A stretch of DNA of 64,000 bases from assembly GCA_023375785.1 (NCBI GenBank), contig SZWC01001207.1, positions 68,102 to 132,101 of the forward strand, written 5' to 3'. This DNA is from Penium margaritaceum (lineage: Eukaryota; Streptophyta; Zygnematophyceae; Desmidiales; Peniaceae). Position numbers and translations under genes: made by a program. Below, piece after piece: positions 23,996 through 36,379 of the stretch. Under the pieces are notes generated by a model. That model did not search any database, was not told where the DNA came from, and worked only from the letters and a program-made list of their open reading frames with translations. Numbering within the stretch: the first letter of the stretch is position 1; every line of letters starts with the position of its first letter.

Positions 23996-24810
23996 ATGGC
24001 GGCAACAATCAACAATGGAGATCACTTCAAAGTGGCGCCGTTTGACGGTGATGACTACCATACCTTCACATTCAACATTCAGATGATATTTCAAATAAAG
24101 GCATATGGGCAGTCGTCTGCGATCCTCCCACCGACACATTTCCTACAGGAGCGTCACCTGAAGAACAAGTCAGTTGGAAGTGGCATTGTCACCAGGCTTT
24201 TTCAATTCTGGCACTGAATCTAACAGAGCGACTCAAGTTTATCATCCGAGAAAACAACCCAACCAACCGTCCAAGGAAAGCTTGGAAGGCCTTGAAGAGT
24301 TGATTTGAAAGGACAAAGAAGTTTGGAGCTAATGGAAATGGCAGTCAGGGCTCTGTTACACATTTCAACAACAGGGATCAACCAACCCTGCATTCACCAC
24401 GGGGCTTTGTTCCACTGACTGATCAAGTGTGCTGGACATAGAAGCAAAATGGACACATTGCCGCGGACTGCCCTAAACGATGCCCACATTTTGCTCGCCA
24501 TTATGGATCTCGCCGATCACATCAAGCAATGCTGACAACTTACATGTCCACTGTGGCTGCCTTTCCTACAAGATCCACCAAAGTACAAAAATCATCAGAC
24601 GAAGAAGACAACTTTCAGCTGAATCTTCTATCTGAAGGACCAATCCTGCCTGACAAAGATATGGCAGCCTTGCAGCCAGAGCATTCAACCTATGGCTGAG
24701 CAACAGAAGAAGGAGCACACCACACCATGACAAAAGAAGAATTCGTGACTGAAGAGTTGGCCACGTGCTCCATCGACAGTGCTCTTCTTCTGGCTACCGG
24801 TATTCTGCCA
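23996..24810 (+). pseudogene. gag of the nested Copia, broken
   Basis: The start MAATINNGDHFKV at 23996 is followed by the Copia Gag N-terminal pattern (FDGDDYHTFTFNIQMIF). The frame shifts before 24218 and continues with LTERLKFIIREN and RKAWKALKS, then TGA at 24301. The zinc knuckle is recognisable (CWT.KQNGHIAADC), but its second Cys position is TAG (24439-24441). Another stop near 24697 precedes the protease region. Not translatable as one protein. Confidence 0.8.
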
Positions 24811-26135
24811 TGGATCATGGATTCTGGCTGCACAAAACATATGACCTGCAAGAAGGACTAGTTTATCATCTTCAAGCATTTTCTGACACCACGAGAAGTC
24901 CGTCATGGTGATGGGAGGACCATCCCTGCCTACGGACAAGGGACAGTCAAGGTTGGAATCAAATGCAATGGAAAACCAGCCATAAGGACCTTCGAGGATG
25001 TACTCTATGTGCCAGACCTTGCAGCCAATCTTCTTTCAGTTACAAAGCTCAACGACAAAGGTTTCAAAGTTTTATTTGACACTGATAAGAGCTGCAAGGT
25101 GTACAACCCGACATCCCAACTGGCAGCAGTGGCTACTCAAATGGGAAATCTGACCGTCCTTGACACCAGCAAACCCTCAAGACACTCAGAAATGCAAAAG
25201 ATGGCTTTTGTGGCCTCGTCACCTACATCGGCAAAAACAACGACCCTACCAACCATGACAGAACTTTGGCACAAGCGGCTGGCACATGTCAGCTATCCCA
25301 CTCTAACCAAAATGTTGCAGATTCAATTTCTCATGATCTTCCAGGCAGCCTACTGCAAGACGGAGAAGCACCCATGTGCGAAGGTTGCATCACAGGCAAA
25401 CAACATCGAGCGTCCTTCCAAGCACTTCCGTCACATGGAACTCATGAGTGCCTGGAACTCATGCACATGGATCTCTGCTACATCAAGGAAGGCTCTCTCT
25501 CCAACAAGCACTATTTCCTTGTCATCTTGAATGACTACACGCATATGGTCTGGACCAGGATTCTCCGCTTCAATTCTGAAGCAATTGAAGAGATTAAAAC
25601 CCGGGACCGACAGGTTGAAAACGAGACCAGCCTACCAGTCAAGAAGATTCGAACTGACAACGGGACTGAGTTTGTCAACCGCAACCTCAAAGCCTTCTAC
25701 GATGAAAGAGGCATTCAACACCAAACCACGGTGCCATATACCCCACAACAGAATGGCAAAGCAGAGATGATGAATCAGACTCTCCTTGAAAGAGTCCGGA
25801 CCATGCTTCATACAGCCGGCCTCTCATCTGCGTTCTGGGCTGAAGCTCTCCACACTGCAGCATACATCACAAACCGTCTCCCCACAACTAAGCTGCCTGC
25901 AGGTGCATCCACACCCTACAAAGCATGGACCAAGAACAAGCCTTATCTCAGACACATTTGTATATTTGGACTATTCTTGGTGTACAGCGCATGCCTGGGT
26001 CCGAACAGAAGAGCGCTCCAAGCTGGATCCACGATCCAAAGTCTGTATCCTTCTTGGGTACAAGACACGCGACATCTACCGACTTTGGGATCCAAACTCC
26101 AATCGTGTGATTCGAAGCAGGCAACCCATCTTTGA
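24811..26135 (+). pseudogene. Protease and integrase of the nested Copia, frameshifted
   Basis: The protease motif DSGCTKHM has its Asp codon at 24820; a TAG follows near 24859. LYVPDLAANLLSVTKL leads into the integrase zinc-binding region (LWHKRLAHVSY ... MCEGCITGKQH), with a frame change between about 25320 and 25345. The core then reads in the frame of 25266-26135 with catalytic D at 25470 (MHMDLCY), D at 25656 (RTDNGTEF) and E at 25764 (QQNGKAEMMNQ). D to E is 36 codons, the DD35E spacing. The frame changes again near 25960, so the integrase C-terminal part (RSKVCILLGYKTRDIYRLWD) is in the 25786-26946 frame. All three catalytic residues are present but the protein is broken. Confidence 0.87.
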
Positions 26136-26136
26136 T

Positions 26137-28019
26137 GAAAGTTTCTTCAACCGAGCACGTGATGCAACACCACCAGCAGTCACGCCTACTGTCTACATTG
26201 AGACAACTCCACCACCTCTGCAAAAATTCTCTGTCGATCCCACACCTGACGACCACGCTGGTGTCCTCCCTCCTGTGGTTCCAGAGCAACATCGTCATAC
26301 TCCCGCTGCCCAACAAAAGGTCGTCTCCAGCACTCCGTCACAATCAGGACTACGCCAGTCCGCCAGACTCACCAGACCTCCTACATTCCTTCAACTTGGT
26401 TTTCTGTCCACAACCCAGCTCTCAACAGACGATGACTTTGATCACACAGCACTACCTACACAAGTGGTGGATCCCACCAGCTTCAAAGATGCTATGCGTT
26501 GCCCAGATGCAGACCAATGGCGCCAAGCAGCTCAAGAGAAGCTCTCTCAACTTCAAAAGCAGCACACATGGGATCTAGTCCCTCGACCACCCAACACGCC
26601 CATTTTCACATGTGTGTGGGTATTCAAGTCCAAGCTGACCAGTGCAGGTACACCTGATCGCCACAAGGCACGTCTCATTGCGCGGGGCTACGGCCAAGTC
26701 CTTGTAGTAAACTACCAAGACACCTTTGCACCGGTGGCCAAGTACTCATCCATCGGGGTGATCCTCTCTCTGGCTGCTAACAACAAATGGCATCTCCATC
26801 AAATGGACGTCAAAAGTGCTTTCCTCAACAGTGACCTGAATGAAACCATCTACATGACCCAACCAGAGGATTTTGTATCTCCAGATCAACCCGATCATGT
26901 CTGCAAGCTCAACAAGTCTCTGTATGGGCTGAAGCAAGCTCCATGACAGTGGAACCTGAAGATCCACGAGTTCTTCTTGGTCCGAGGTCTCCAACGCCTG
27001 CACTCTGATCACTTAGTGTGCTTCCGTGGAGGGTCAAACCTTCTCGGCGTTATTCTCTACGTGGACAACCTTGTTCTGTTTGGAACGTTCCTCACTATTC
27101 CGGATACCCTCAAACAGCAGCTGTCTTGCCGCTTTGAGATGACTCACATGGGGCCTCTCAAGTACTACCTTGGGAATCAAATCACTCATGACATCATACA
27201 CGGTCAGGTGACGCTAACCCAAGCCACTTATGCTCAACGTGTGGCTGACAAGTTCGGGCTTGGTACATCCACTTCACAAACTACCCCACTCTCCAGGGAT
27301 CATGGCCTTGCCAAACCAGTCATAGCAGCCACACTCGTGGCCTCTTTGGAAGATGCCCAAGCTTTCCCACGCATGGTGGCCTCCCTCATGTACTCTTCTC
27401 TGGCTACAAGACCTGACCTCTTGTTTGCTGTTGGCCTCCTCATTCAAGGCTGTCAACGCCCTACTGTTGCTCACATCGTGGCCGCCAAGCGTAGCATTTG
27501 CTATCTATGAGGAGCTGCTTTTCTTGCTATCCGCTACTCCTCTGGGAACAATGTTCTCGAGGGCTTCTGTGATGCTGATCTCTCTGGTGATCACACCACA
27601 AGCCGCTCCCCCTTTGGATATGTTTTCATCCTCAATGGTGGACCCGTCAGATGGCGCAGCGAAAAGCAATCTGTGGTCGCTCTCTCCTCTACAGAAGCTA
27701 AATACATTAATGAGAGCGAGTGCACACGGGAGGCAGTTTGGCTTCGCATGCTTCTGAGCAAGCTTGGGTTTTATCAACTTGAACCCACGCCCATCCATTG
27801 TGACAACGAAGGGGCTATAGCTCTTTCGGAGGATCCGGTCCTCCATGATCGCACCAAGCACGTCCGTCGGCAGTACCGCTACATTCGCGATGCTGCTGCG
27901 GAGGGTGAAGTCATCATGCATTACCTCCCCACTACTGATCAGACTGCTGACATCTTCACCAAAGCTCTCTCTGCCGATCGTCACGCTCGTCTCTGCACTT
28001 GCTTAGGTCTTCTCTCCTA
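26137..28019 (+). pseudogene. Reverse transcriptase and RNase H of the nested Copia
   Basis: One frame carries the pol linker and RT (CVWVFKSKLTSAGTPDRHKA, DTFAPVAKYSSI, LHQMDVKSAFLNSDL, SLYGLKQAP) to TGA at 26944. The same frame continues through a second TGA at 27508 to the natural TAG at 28017. Both TGAs stand where CGA (Arg) is expected, so they look like CpG transitions. The catalytic box near 27058 is YVDN, not YVDD. RNase H has CDADLSGD, SSTEAKYI and the C-terminal TDQTADIFTKAL. Apart from two stops and the Asp-to-Asn change this half is nearly intact. Confidence 0.9.
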
Positions 28020-28799
28020 GTCCTGACAACCATTGGCGCTGCCTTTTTTTTTCCTTCTCAGTTCTTCCCCGCTGCCGCTCATTCATGGCTCTCTCTTTCC
28101 ATCCCCCCCATATGAGGCGTTTGGATGGACGGAGATTGTCCTCGGTGGAGCCATCATCGCTTCCCGTTTCCGTGCCCCCCACATGAGGCGTTGGCACAGA
28201 CGCGGGTTGCGTGCGACCGTTTTTTCCCCACCTCCCTTGCTTCTGCCTGCCGCTGCTCTCTCTCTGCTTGCGCCTTCCTCTCCTCTCGCGCCTCGGTCCT
28301 CACATAACGCCAACGTCCTCTCCCACTGGCCAGTTTGGGGCTCGAGCTACGTCACTCAGAACTGCAATTTCTCTCCAGCTATATGCTGCCCGGTTCTTCT
28401 TTTGTCTTCACACCCCAATGGGTGGGCTGCCCCTGTCTAGCTCTCCCTGCGGGCCGGATGAGCGGGAGGTCGCCCACTTCCCTGAGTCTGGGCAGGGTGT
28501 GCTGTTGGGACCGGTCTATTTCTCAGCCGTCGGGGCATTGCCCGGGCTAAAAAGTTCTCACCGGCCCACTGTACACCCTGCGTCTTGCTGCTCTGGACCT
28601 TTCTTTTTTTATCTCTCTCTCCGCGAGGCTCGGTTGGCCAGGGGGGGATCTCTTTCGCCGGGCATTCCCGTGCCTTGCCCTGTCTCTTTTTATATCGCCC
28701 CCATCCTTCCGGCTCTACTCTCACGCGGGGAGGGGAGGGAGGGCTTATTTCTTTTTCCACTTGTCGGCTCCAACCGTGCTAGATCGACAAGGGGGGGAA
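28020..28799 (+). other. Long untranslated 3' region and polypurine tract of the nested Copia
   Basis: 780 bp between the pol stop and the 3' LTR, rich in C/T runs. A segment of about 38 bp containing CCCCCCATATGAGGCGTTTGG recurs at ~85 bp distance (CCCCCCACATGAGGCGTTGG). The 223-codon frame 28211-28882 runs into the LTR and has no recognisable domain. The tract AAGGGGGGGAA ends at 28799. Confidence 0.7.
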
Positions 28800-29819
28800 T
28801 GTTGGAAAAAGGAAAACCGACAGATTACCTCGATCCAATGATCCACTGGGCTCGGCACAACATCAACAAAAAGGAAAAATAAGAGGGCCGAGAGAGAGAT
28901 CCCAATCTCTCTCTCGACCCTCCTATCTATCCTACATGGCGGGGCATGGTATGGCTGTGGACAGGCCTCTTTAATCGTCCCACTGATCCATCCATCCGCA
29001 GCCCTGCTCTCTCTAATCATCCTATTGGAGCTCCGGAGAGCTGATGAAATAACCCTACCGGAAGCCATGTATTTGGGCAGTTTTTGGACCAACAGGATGT
29101 GTGTTCTGGCAGACAAGGCGAGAGTGCGAGCGTGAGCTCCTCTTACTCCAAGTATGCTGACATGGCAAGGAACACGGGAACGCGGAAGATATTGCTCTTT
29201 CCAAAGATGGATCCTGTGATCACACATCCTGGAAGGGGAGTTGGATTGATCGGCGCCGTTGCTAAATCGAGAGGTGCGGTCAATCCATCATCGTGAGACA
29301 AATGCCTGAGCCAGATCGATAGTCATGAAAAGCTACCGCAGATCCGGAAAATCTCGTCCGTGGATTGCACTGAGGGCGCTGGGCATCCGCCAACCTTGGT
29401 CTGCCGATGATCGGAGATCATCGAGCGGGGTCCGGAAGATCCTATGACTAAGAACTGGAAGACACAAGGAGACCGGACTATGTCAACACTTGTACTTTTC
29501 TGTTCCTAGCTAGTACAGACAGAAAAGTAGCTGTAGGTTTGTATTTGCTACTACTTTGTTTGTCTGTAACCATTTTAAACAAGCTTGGTACCGTTGGAAA
29601 GCTTGTGAGACGAGTCGTGTAACTGTGCCTTCAGCTCATACTCTTAAATCGCACAGTCAGTGACATTACTGAGGCAAGAGTGCCTGTGTGTGTGTGTGTG
29701 TGTGTGGTAACTCATAGCAGGGAGATCATCATCAACAATTCCGTATAGCATCAGAGAGTTGAACTATCAGAGTACCACATCTGAAGATTCCTAAAGATTG
29801 TGTTACGTAAAATGCAGCA
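28800..29819 (+). repeat. 3' LTR of the nested Copia
   Basis: 1020 bp, begins TGTTGGAAAAAGG and ends ATGCAGCA (the 5' LTR ends ATCCAACA). Scattered substitutions against the 5' LTR. Confidence 0.93.
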
Positions 29820-30822
29820 CTTCTCCCTCTCTCTTGGGTACACGGTACTATGGAGCCCAGTATCCAGCCTTGCCACAGTTATGGTAGTTTCCTTGGTGCT
29901 TTGCACCCCTTCCACTGTTGTTAGTTCTGTTGTTTCTCGTGTACCCAGAGGAGGAGGTATTGCGGAAGGTGCCGTTGCTCCGTGAGGCAAAGGTAGCCAT
30001 GTTTGCTTCAATGCTCCTACGACGCATGGCTTCATTCCACACATACTAAGAGACGGTGGTGTAGGAATCTAGATCTTCAGTCCACCCTCCAATCACCATT
30101 ATCATGGGGCCCCAAGTTTCCAACAGTGTCATCAGAAAAATCATGGCTTGCACGTCAGATTTCAGGTCCCACCCCATTCCGGTGGCTTGTTGCAAGAGCG
30201 TCTCAAACGTCTGCATAAAGGTGAAGACATCCTCCCCTTCACCAAGCCTCATGCTGATGAGGTTTTGTAGAATGAAGAGACGGTTGGCAAGTGAGGAGGA
30301 CTGAAACACCTTGCCGAGTTTGGCGTATGCCGCGGCTGCCACTATACAACCGCTAATGTGTGAAAGGACNGCTTGCACGTCAGATTTCAGGTCCCACCCC
30401 ATTCCGGTGGCTTGTTGCAAGAGCGTCTCAAACGTCTGCATAAAGGTGAAGACATCCTCCCCTTCACCAAGCCTCATGCTGATGAGGTTTTGTAGAATGA
30501 AGAGACGGTTGGCAAGTGAGGAGGACTGAAACACCTTGCCGAGTTTGGCGTATGCCGCGGCTGCCACTATACAACCGCTAATGTGTGAAAGGACTCAGGG
30601 TTGTATGGAGGATACAAGAATGGTGAGAGCCATCTTCTTGAGCTTGACCCATGCCACAAGGTCAGCACCCTCCTCCTTTGGTGCTTGGATAGTTCCGTCA
30701 AAATATCCTAGCAGATTTCTGTCACCCATGATGATCTCAAACTGCCATTTCCAGAGCGCAAACCCCTCTCCATCAAACTTGAGAATGGGCGAATGATTCC
30801 CTGGTTCCCCTGTCCCTGCCAT
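29820..30822 (-). pseudogene. Older minus-strand Copia: gag part
   Basis: On the minus strand from ATG at 30822 (MAGTGEPGNHSPIL) with the Copia Gag pattern (FDGEGFALWKWQFEIIMGD), then TGA at 30595-30597, the helix-rich middle (SLANRLFILQNLISMRLGEG, FMQTFETLLQQATGMGW), TAG at about 30043-30045 and a degraded zinc knuckle (YHNCGKAGYWAP) ending in TAG near 29848. In the knuckle both lost Cys are Tyr or stop and the His is Tyr, all reachable by transitions. A 224-bp part is present twice around the N at 30370, which doubles the helix region artificially. It continues as 21100-22808 on the far side of the inserted Copia. Confidence 0.85.
30146..30594. other. 224-bp duplication around an N: probable assembly join
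   Basis: 30146-30369 and 30371-30594 read identically as far as I can compare by eye (both start GCTTGCACGTCAGATTTCAG and end TGTGTGAAAGGAC) with a single N between them. Two overlapping contig ends joined by an N give exactly this picture. Confidence 0.85.
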
Positions 30823-31790
30823 CCCTACAACTACAACTGCTACAGCTGCTGCACCTGTTGTTGATGCCGATGAACCTGTGTTGAGGTTGCTGTAGGCTAC
30901 ATCAGTCTACATCTGCTTGCAACAGCCGTTGGCCGTTGCAAGCAGATGTAGACTGATGTAGGCTGATGTCAGCTCCAAAGGTAGAAAGTTGCAGATGTGT
31001 TGCATTCCCCTCGTGCTGATGTTGCCCAGCAAATAGAGAAGTTGGGTGAGAGCGAAGGTGCTCTCACTGCTTGTGAACGTAGCGATTGCATGCGTGAAAC
31101 TTCACTAACCAGAGGAGTGGGCCCATAACCCTTTGTTAGCTACTGAGCTAACCACCTATCGCAAAAAAGCTGCAAAAATGAAAAAGCTTACAAAGGTTTC
31201 TAGGCCTTCTTCCTTTGTTGACGTGTGTCATGCTCTACTCCAAACTTAATCGGGCATACACTTCACCTTCAAGAGTAGTAATGCCTTAGAATTACATCTC
31301 AATAAGAGCTCAAGTCGTCAATACACAGGAGAGCATCAAGAAAGGGTTCATTGATCAGCATGTAAGACAGGTCATTTAATAGCTGTCTGTCTGGTCCTAG
31401 AACTCAAAAGCACATTTCTGAGAAGTGGCCTGAACCAACCACATCACCAATAGACTTGCGCTGTGGGCTTGACACATAAGCATCCTAGTGTGAAGGTGAA
31501 AGACCAACCATGTAGCATCCAAGAAGCTACGGACTTTCTTCCTTGGAAGCTTCCACAACAAACAAGATGAGCATGGGGCCAGGATTGAAGTCATGACCTC
31601 TCACTTGGCCAAATCAACAAAATGGCCAAGGTAACCACTCACCCACATGGTGTACTCACAGGTCATACCTCACAAGAGACAGAGCATAGTTGAGTCACAC
31701 TACAATGGATCTAGGGATCATACCTTCACAAGGGGCAGACCATTCCTGATCCGTCCCACAACACTGAACAAGGGGAAAAAACATTCAATA
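30823..31790. other. Unclassified spacer upstream of the old minus-strand gag
   Basis: Holds the long hairpin at 30897-30961 and, near 31660-31730, two related phrases (GGTCATACCTCACAAGAGACAGAG and GATCATACCTTCACAAGGGGCAGA). The LTR of the old minus-strand Copia would be expected on this side, but I see no primer-site match and no copy elsewhere to prove it. No convincing gene. Confidence 0.5.
30897..30961. repeat. Perfect inverted repeat, 27-bp arms, 11-bp loop
   Basis: CTACATCAGTCTACATCTGC and the bases after it up to 30923 are mirrored exactly at 30935-30961, with the loop AGCCGTTGGCC between. One mismatch beyond the arms, pairing resumes for two bases. It lies about 75 bp before the gag ATG of the old minus-strand Copia. 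Confidence 0.9.
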
Positions 31791-34700
31791 TCTCTGACGT
31801 GCTCCTCCTTTCTCGGGCTTGCTCCACCTTTCCCTGTCTTGCTCCAACTTTCTCTGGTTTCCTCCACCTTTCTCTGTCTTACTTCACCTTTCTTTAGCTT
31901 GCTCCAACTTTCTTGGGCTTACTCCGCTCTCCCTAGATTCCCCCACCTTTCTCTAGCTTTCACCATTGTTCCTTGGCCTATTCCACTATTATCTGGCTTG
32001 CTCCACCTTTCTCTGGCTTGATCCACCTTCCTCTAGCTTGATCCAATGTTGTTTGGCTTGCTCCAGCTTTCTCTGTCTTGCTCAACCTTCCTCTGGTTTA
32101 CTCCACCATTTCCTGGCTTGATTCACCTTTCTTTGGATTGCTCCACCTTTCTCTGGCTTGGTCCATCTTTCCCTGGCTTGCTCCACCGTTCTCTGGCTTG
32201 CTTGACCTTTCTCTGGCTTGTTCCACCTTTCCATGGCTTTCTATACCTTTTGCTGGCTTGCTCTACCTTTCTCTGGCTTGCTCCACCTTTTTTCTGACTT
32301 GCTCCACCTTTCCCTTGATTGCTCCACCTTTCTCTGGCGTGCTCCACCTTTCAATGGCTTTCTCCACCGTTCTCAGGCTTGCTCTACCTTTCTCAGGCTT
32401 GCTCCACCTTTCTCTGACTTGCTCCACCTTTCCCTGGATTCCTCCACCATTCTCAAGCCTTCTCCACCGTAACCTAGCTTGCTCCACCGTTCTGTGGCTT
32501 GCTCCACCTTTATCTAGCTTGCTGCACCATTCTCTGGCTTGCTCTACCGTTCTCTTGCTTTCTGCACCGTCCCTGGCTTGCTTCACCATTCCCTGGATTG
32601 CTCCACCTTTCTCTGGTTTGGTCAACCTCTCCCTGGCTTGCCAAATTGATCTCTGGCTTGATCCCCGGTTCTCTGGCTTGCTCCATCATTCTCTGGGTTG
32701 CTCCTCCATTCTCTGGATTGCTCCACCTTTCTGTGGCTTGATTCACTGTTCTCTGGTTTGCTCCACCATTCTCTGGCTTGCTCCACCATTCTTTGGCTTG
32801 TTCGACCATTCCCTGGCTTGCTCCATCTCTCTATGGCTTCCTCCACCTTTCTCTGGCTTGCTTCACCTTTCTCCACCTTGCTCCACTGTTCTCTGGCTTG
32901 CTCCACCGTTTTCTGGCTTGCTACTCTGTTCTCTGGCTTGCTCCTCTTTCATTTGGCTTGCTCTACCTTTCTCTAGCTTGCTCCATCGTTCTCTGTCTTG
33001 CTCCACCGTTGTCTGGCTTCTCCACCTTTTCCTGGCTTGCTCCACCTTTCTCTGGCTTGCTCCACCTTTCTCTGGCTTGCTCTGCTGATCTCTGGCTTGC
33101 TTCACTGTTCTCTGGCTTGTTCCATCGTTCTCTGGCTTGCTCCACCATTCTCACCCTTGCTCCACCGTTCTCTGGCTTGCTCTTCCATTCTCTGGCTTGC
33201 TGTACCTTTCTCTGCCTTGCTCCACCTTTCTCTGGGTTGATCCACCATTCTGCAGCTTGCTCCACCATTCTCTGGCTTGCTCCACCTTTCTCTAGCTTGC
33301 TCCAACTTTCTCTGGCTTGCTCCACCTTTCTCTGGCTTGCTCCACTTTTCTCTGGATCGCTCCACCGTTCTCTGGCTTGCTCTACTATTCTCCAACTTGT
33401 TCCACTGTTCCCTGGCTTGTTCCAGAATTTCCTGGCTTTCTCCATCTTTCTCTGGCTTGCTTCACCTTTCTCTTGCTCGCTCCACTATTCTCTGGCTTGC
33501 TCCAACGTTCTCTGGCTTCCTCCACCTTCATCTGGATTTCTCCACCTTTCTCGGGCTTGCTCCACCATTCTCTAGCTTGCTCCACCGTTTTCTGTAATTC
33601 TCCACCTTTCTCTGCATTGCTCCACCTTTCTTGGGCTTGCTCAACCATTCTATACCTTGCTCCACTGATCTCTGGCTTGCTCCACCGTTCTCTAGCTCTC
33701 TCCACCGTTTTCTGGCTTGCTCTTCCATTCTCTGGCTTGCTCAACATTATTTGGCTTGCTCCATCATTCTCTGGCTTGCTCCACCATTCTCTGGCTTGCT
33801 TTGCCTTTCTCTGGCTTGATCCACCGTTCCCTGGCTTGCTTCACCGTTCTCTAGCTTGATTTACCTTTCTTTGGCTCGCTCCACCTATCCATGGCTGGCT
33901 CCATTGTTCTCTGGCTTACTCCCCCATTCTCCGGCTTACTCTATCGTTATCCTGCTTACCTCCCTGTTCTCTCGCTTGCTCCTCCTTTCTCTGGATTGCT
34001 CCACTGTTCTCTAACTTGCTCCACCATTCACTGGCTTGCTCCACCTTTCTCTTGCTTGCTCCACCTTTCTCTGGCTAGCTTCACCTTTCTCGGGCTTGCT
34101 CCACTGTGCTCTTGCTTGCTCCATCGTTCTCTGGCTTGCTCCACCTTCATCTGGCCTGCTCCAACTTTCTATTGATTGCTCCACCATTCTCTATCTTGCT
34201 CCACCGTTTCCTGGCTTGCTCTACCTTTCTCTGGCTTGCTCCACCTTTCTCTGGATTGCTCCACCTTTCTCTATCTTGCTTTGCTGTTCTCTAGCTTTCT
34301 CCAGTATTCTCTGGCTTGCTCCAACGTTCTCTGGCTTACTCCACCGTTCTCTGGCTTGCTCCACTGTTCCCTGGCTTGCTCTACCGTTCTCTGGCTTGCT
34401 CCACCTTTCTCTGGCTTGGTCCACCTTTCTGTGATTAGCTCCACCGTTCTCTGGCTTGTTTCACGGTCCTCTGGCTTGCTCCACCATTCTCAGGCTTGGT
34501 CCACCTTTCTCTGGCTTGCTCAGAAATTCTCTGGATTGCTCCACCTTTCTCTAGCTTGCTCCATTATTTTCTGGCTTGCTCCTCAATTCTCTGGCTTGCT
34601 CTACCATTCTTTGGCTTGCTCCATTATTCCCTGGCTTGCTCCATTGTTTTTTTAATGACTCAATTTTTCTCTGGATTGCTTCATCTTTCTCACGCTTGCT

Positions 34701-35311
34701 CCACTGTTCTCTGGCTTGTTTCACTGTCCTTTGGATGGCTCCACCTTCATCTGGTTTGCTCCACCTTTCTCTGGCTTGTTCCACGATTCTCTAGCTTGCT
34801 CCATTGATCTCTGGTTTGCTCCACCTTTCTCTGGCTTGCTCCATCTTTTTTCTGCATTTCTCAACCTTTCTCTTGTTGCTTCACCATTCTTTGGCTTACT
34901 CCACTGTTCTCTGGCTTGCTCCATCATTGTTTGGCATGTTCCACCGTTCTCTTGCTTGCTCTTCCGTTCTCTGGTGTGCTCTATCATTCTCTGGCTTGCT
35001 CCACCTTTGTCAAGCTTGCTTTACCTTTCTGTGGCTTGCTCCATCGTTCTCTAACTTGCTCCACTGTTCTGTGGCTTGCACCACCGTTCTCTGGGTTGGT
35101 CCACCATTCTCTGACTTGCTCCACCATTCTCTAGCTTGCTCCACCGTTCTCTAGATTGCTCCACTTTTCGCTGGCTTCCTCCACCTTTCTCTTGCTTGCT
35201 CTACCTTTCTCTAGCAAACTCCAACTTTCCTTGGCTTGCTCCACCTTTCTCTTGCATGCTCCATCGTTCTCTGACTTGCTCCACCTTTCTCTGGCTTGCT
35301 CCACCTTTCTT

Positions 35312-35851
35312 TGGCTTGCTCCACTGTTCTCATGCTTGCTTCACCTTTGTCTGGCTTGCTCCATATTTCTCTGGCTTGCTCCACCTTTCTCTGGCTTGCT
35401 CCACCTTTCTCTGGCTTGCTCAACCTTTGCTCCACCTTTCTCTGTCTTGCTCCACCTTTCTCTGGCTTGCTTTACCGTTCCCTGGCTTGCTCCACTTTTC
35501 TCTTGCTTGCTCCACCTTTCTCTGGCTTGCTCCACCTTTCTCTGGCTTGCTCCACCTTTCTCTGGCTTGCTCCACCTTTCTCTGGCTTGCTCCACCTTTC
35601 TCTGGCTTGCTCCACCTTTCTTTGGCTTGCTCCACTGTTCTCTTGCTTGCTTCACCTTTGTCTGGCTTGCTCCATATTTCTCTGGCTTGCTCCACCTTTC
35701 TCTGGCTTGCTCCACCTTTCTCTGGCTTGCTCAACCTTTGCTCCACCTTTCTCTGTCTTGCTCCACCTTTCTCTGGCTTGCTTTACCGTTCTCTGGCTTG
35801 CTCCACTTTTCTCTTGCTTGCTCCACCTTTCTGTGGCCTGCTCCACCTTCC
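35312..35851 (-). repeat. 311-bp tandem segment duplication within SatB
   Basis: A marked run (CATGCTTGCTTCACCTTTGT-type start, CTCCATATTTCTCTGG, then the shortened unit CTCAACCTTTGCTCCACC, CTTTACCGTTC) appears at 35312-35540 and again at 35623-35851 with very few differences. The shared shortened unit shows one event copied the block. Confidence 0.88.
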
Positions 35852-36379
35852 TCTGGCCTGTGTCATCTTTCTCTGGCCTGCTACACAGTTCTCTAGCTTA
35901 CACCACCGTTCCCTGGCTTGCTCCACCTTTCTGTGGATTTCTCCACCTTCCCCTGGCTGTCTCGGCCTTTCTTAGGCTTTCTCGACCTTTCTCTGGCCTG
36001 CTCCACCATTCTCAGGTTTTCTCCACCATTCTGTGGCTTGCTCCATCTTTCTCTAGCTTGCTCCACCGTTCTCTGGCTTGCTCCACCTTTTTCTCTGGCT
36101 TGCTCCGCCTTTTTCTGGCTTGCTCTACCTTTCTCTGGCTTGCTCCATCATTCTCTGGCTTTCTCCACTGTTATCTGGCTTGCTCCACTATTCTCTGGCT
36201 TGCTCCACCATTCGTTTGCATTCTCCACCTTTCTCTGGCTTGTTCCCCTGGTCTCTGCCTTACTCCACTGTTTTCAGGCTTTCTCCACTATTCTGTGGCT
36301 TGCTCCAGCAATCTCTAGCTTACTCCATCTTTCTCTGGCTTGCTCTACCCTTTTCTGGCTTGCTCGACCTTTCTCTGGC

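Noticed and set aside
28211-28882. 223-codon frame after Copia pol as a captured gene
   Set aside because: Low-complexity C/T-rich composition, crosses into the LTR, no domain; more likely untranslated 3' region.
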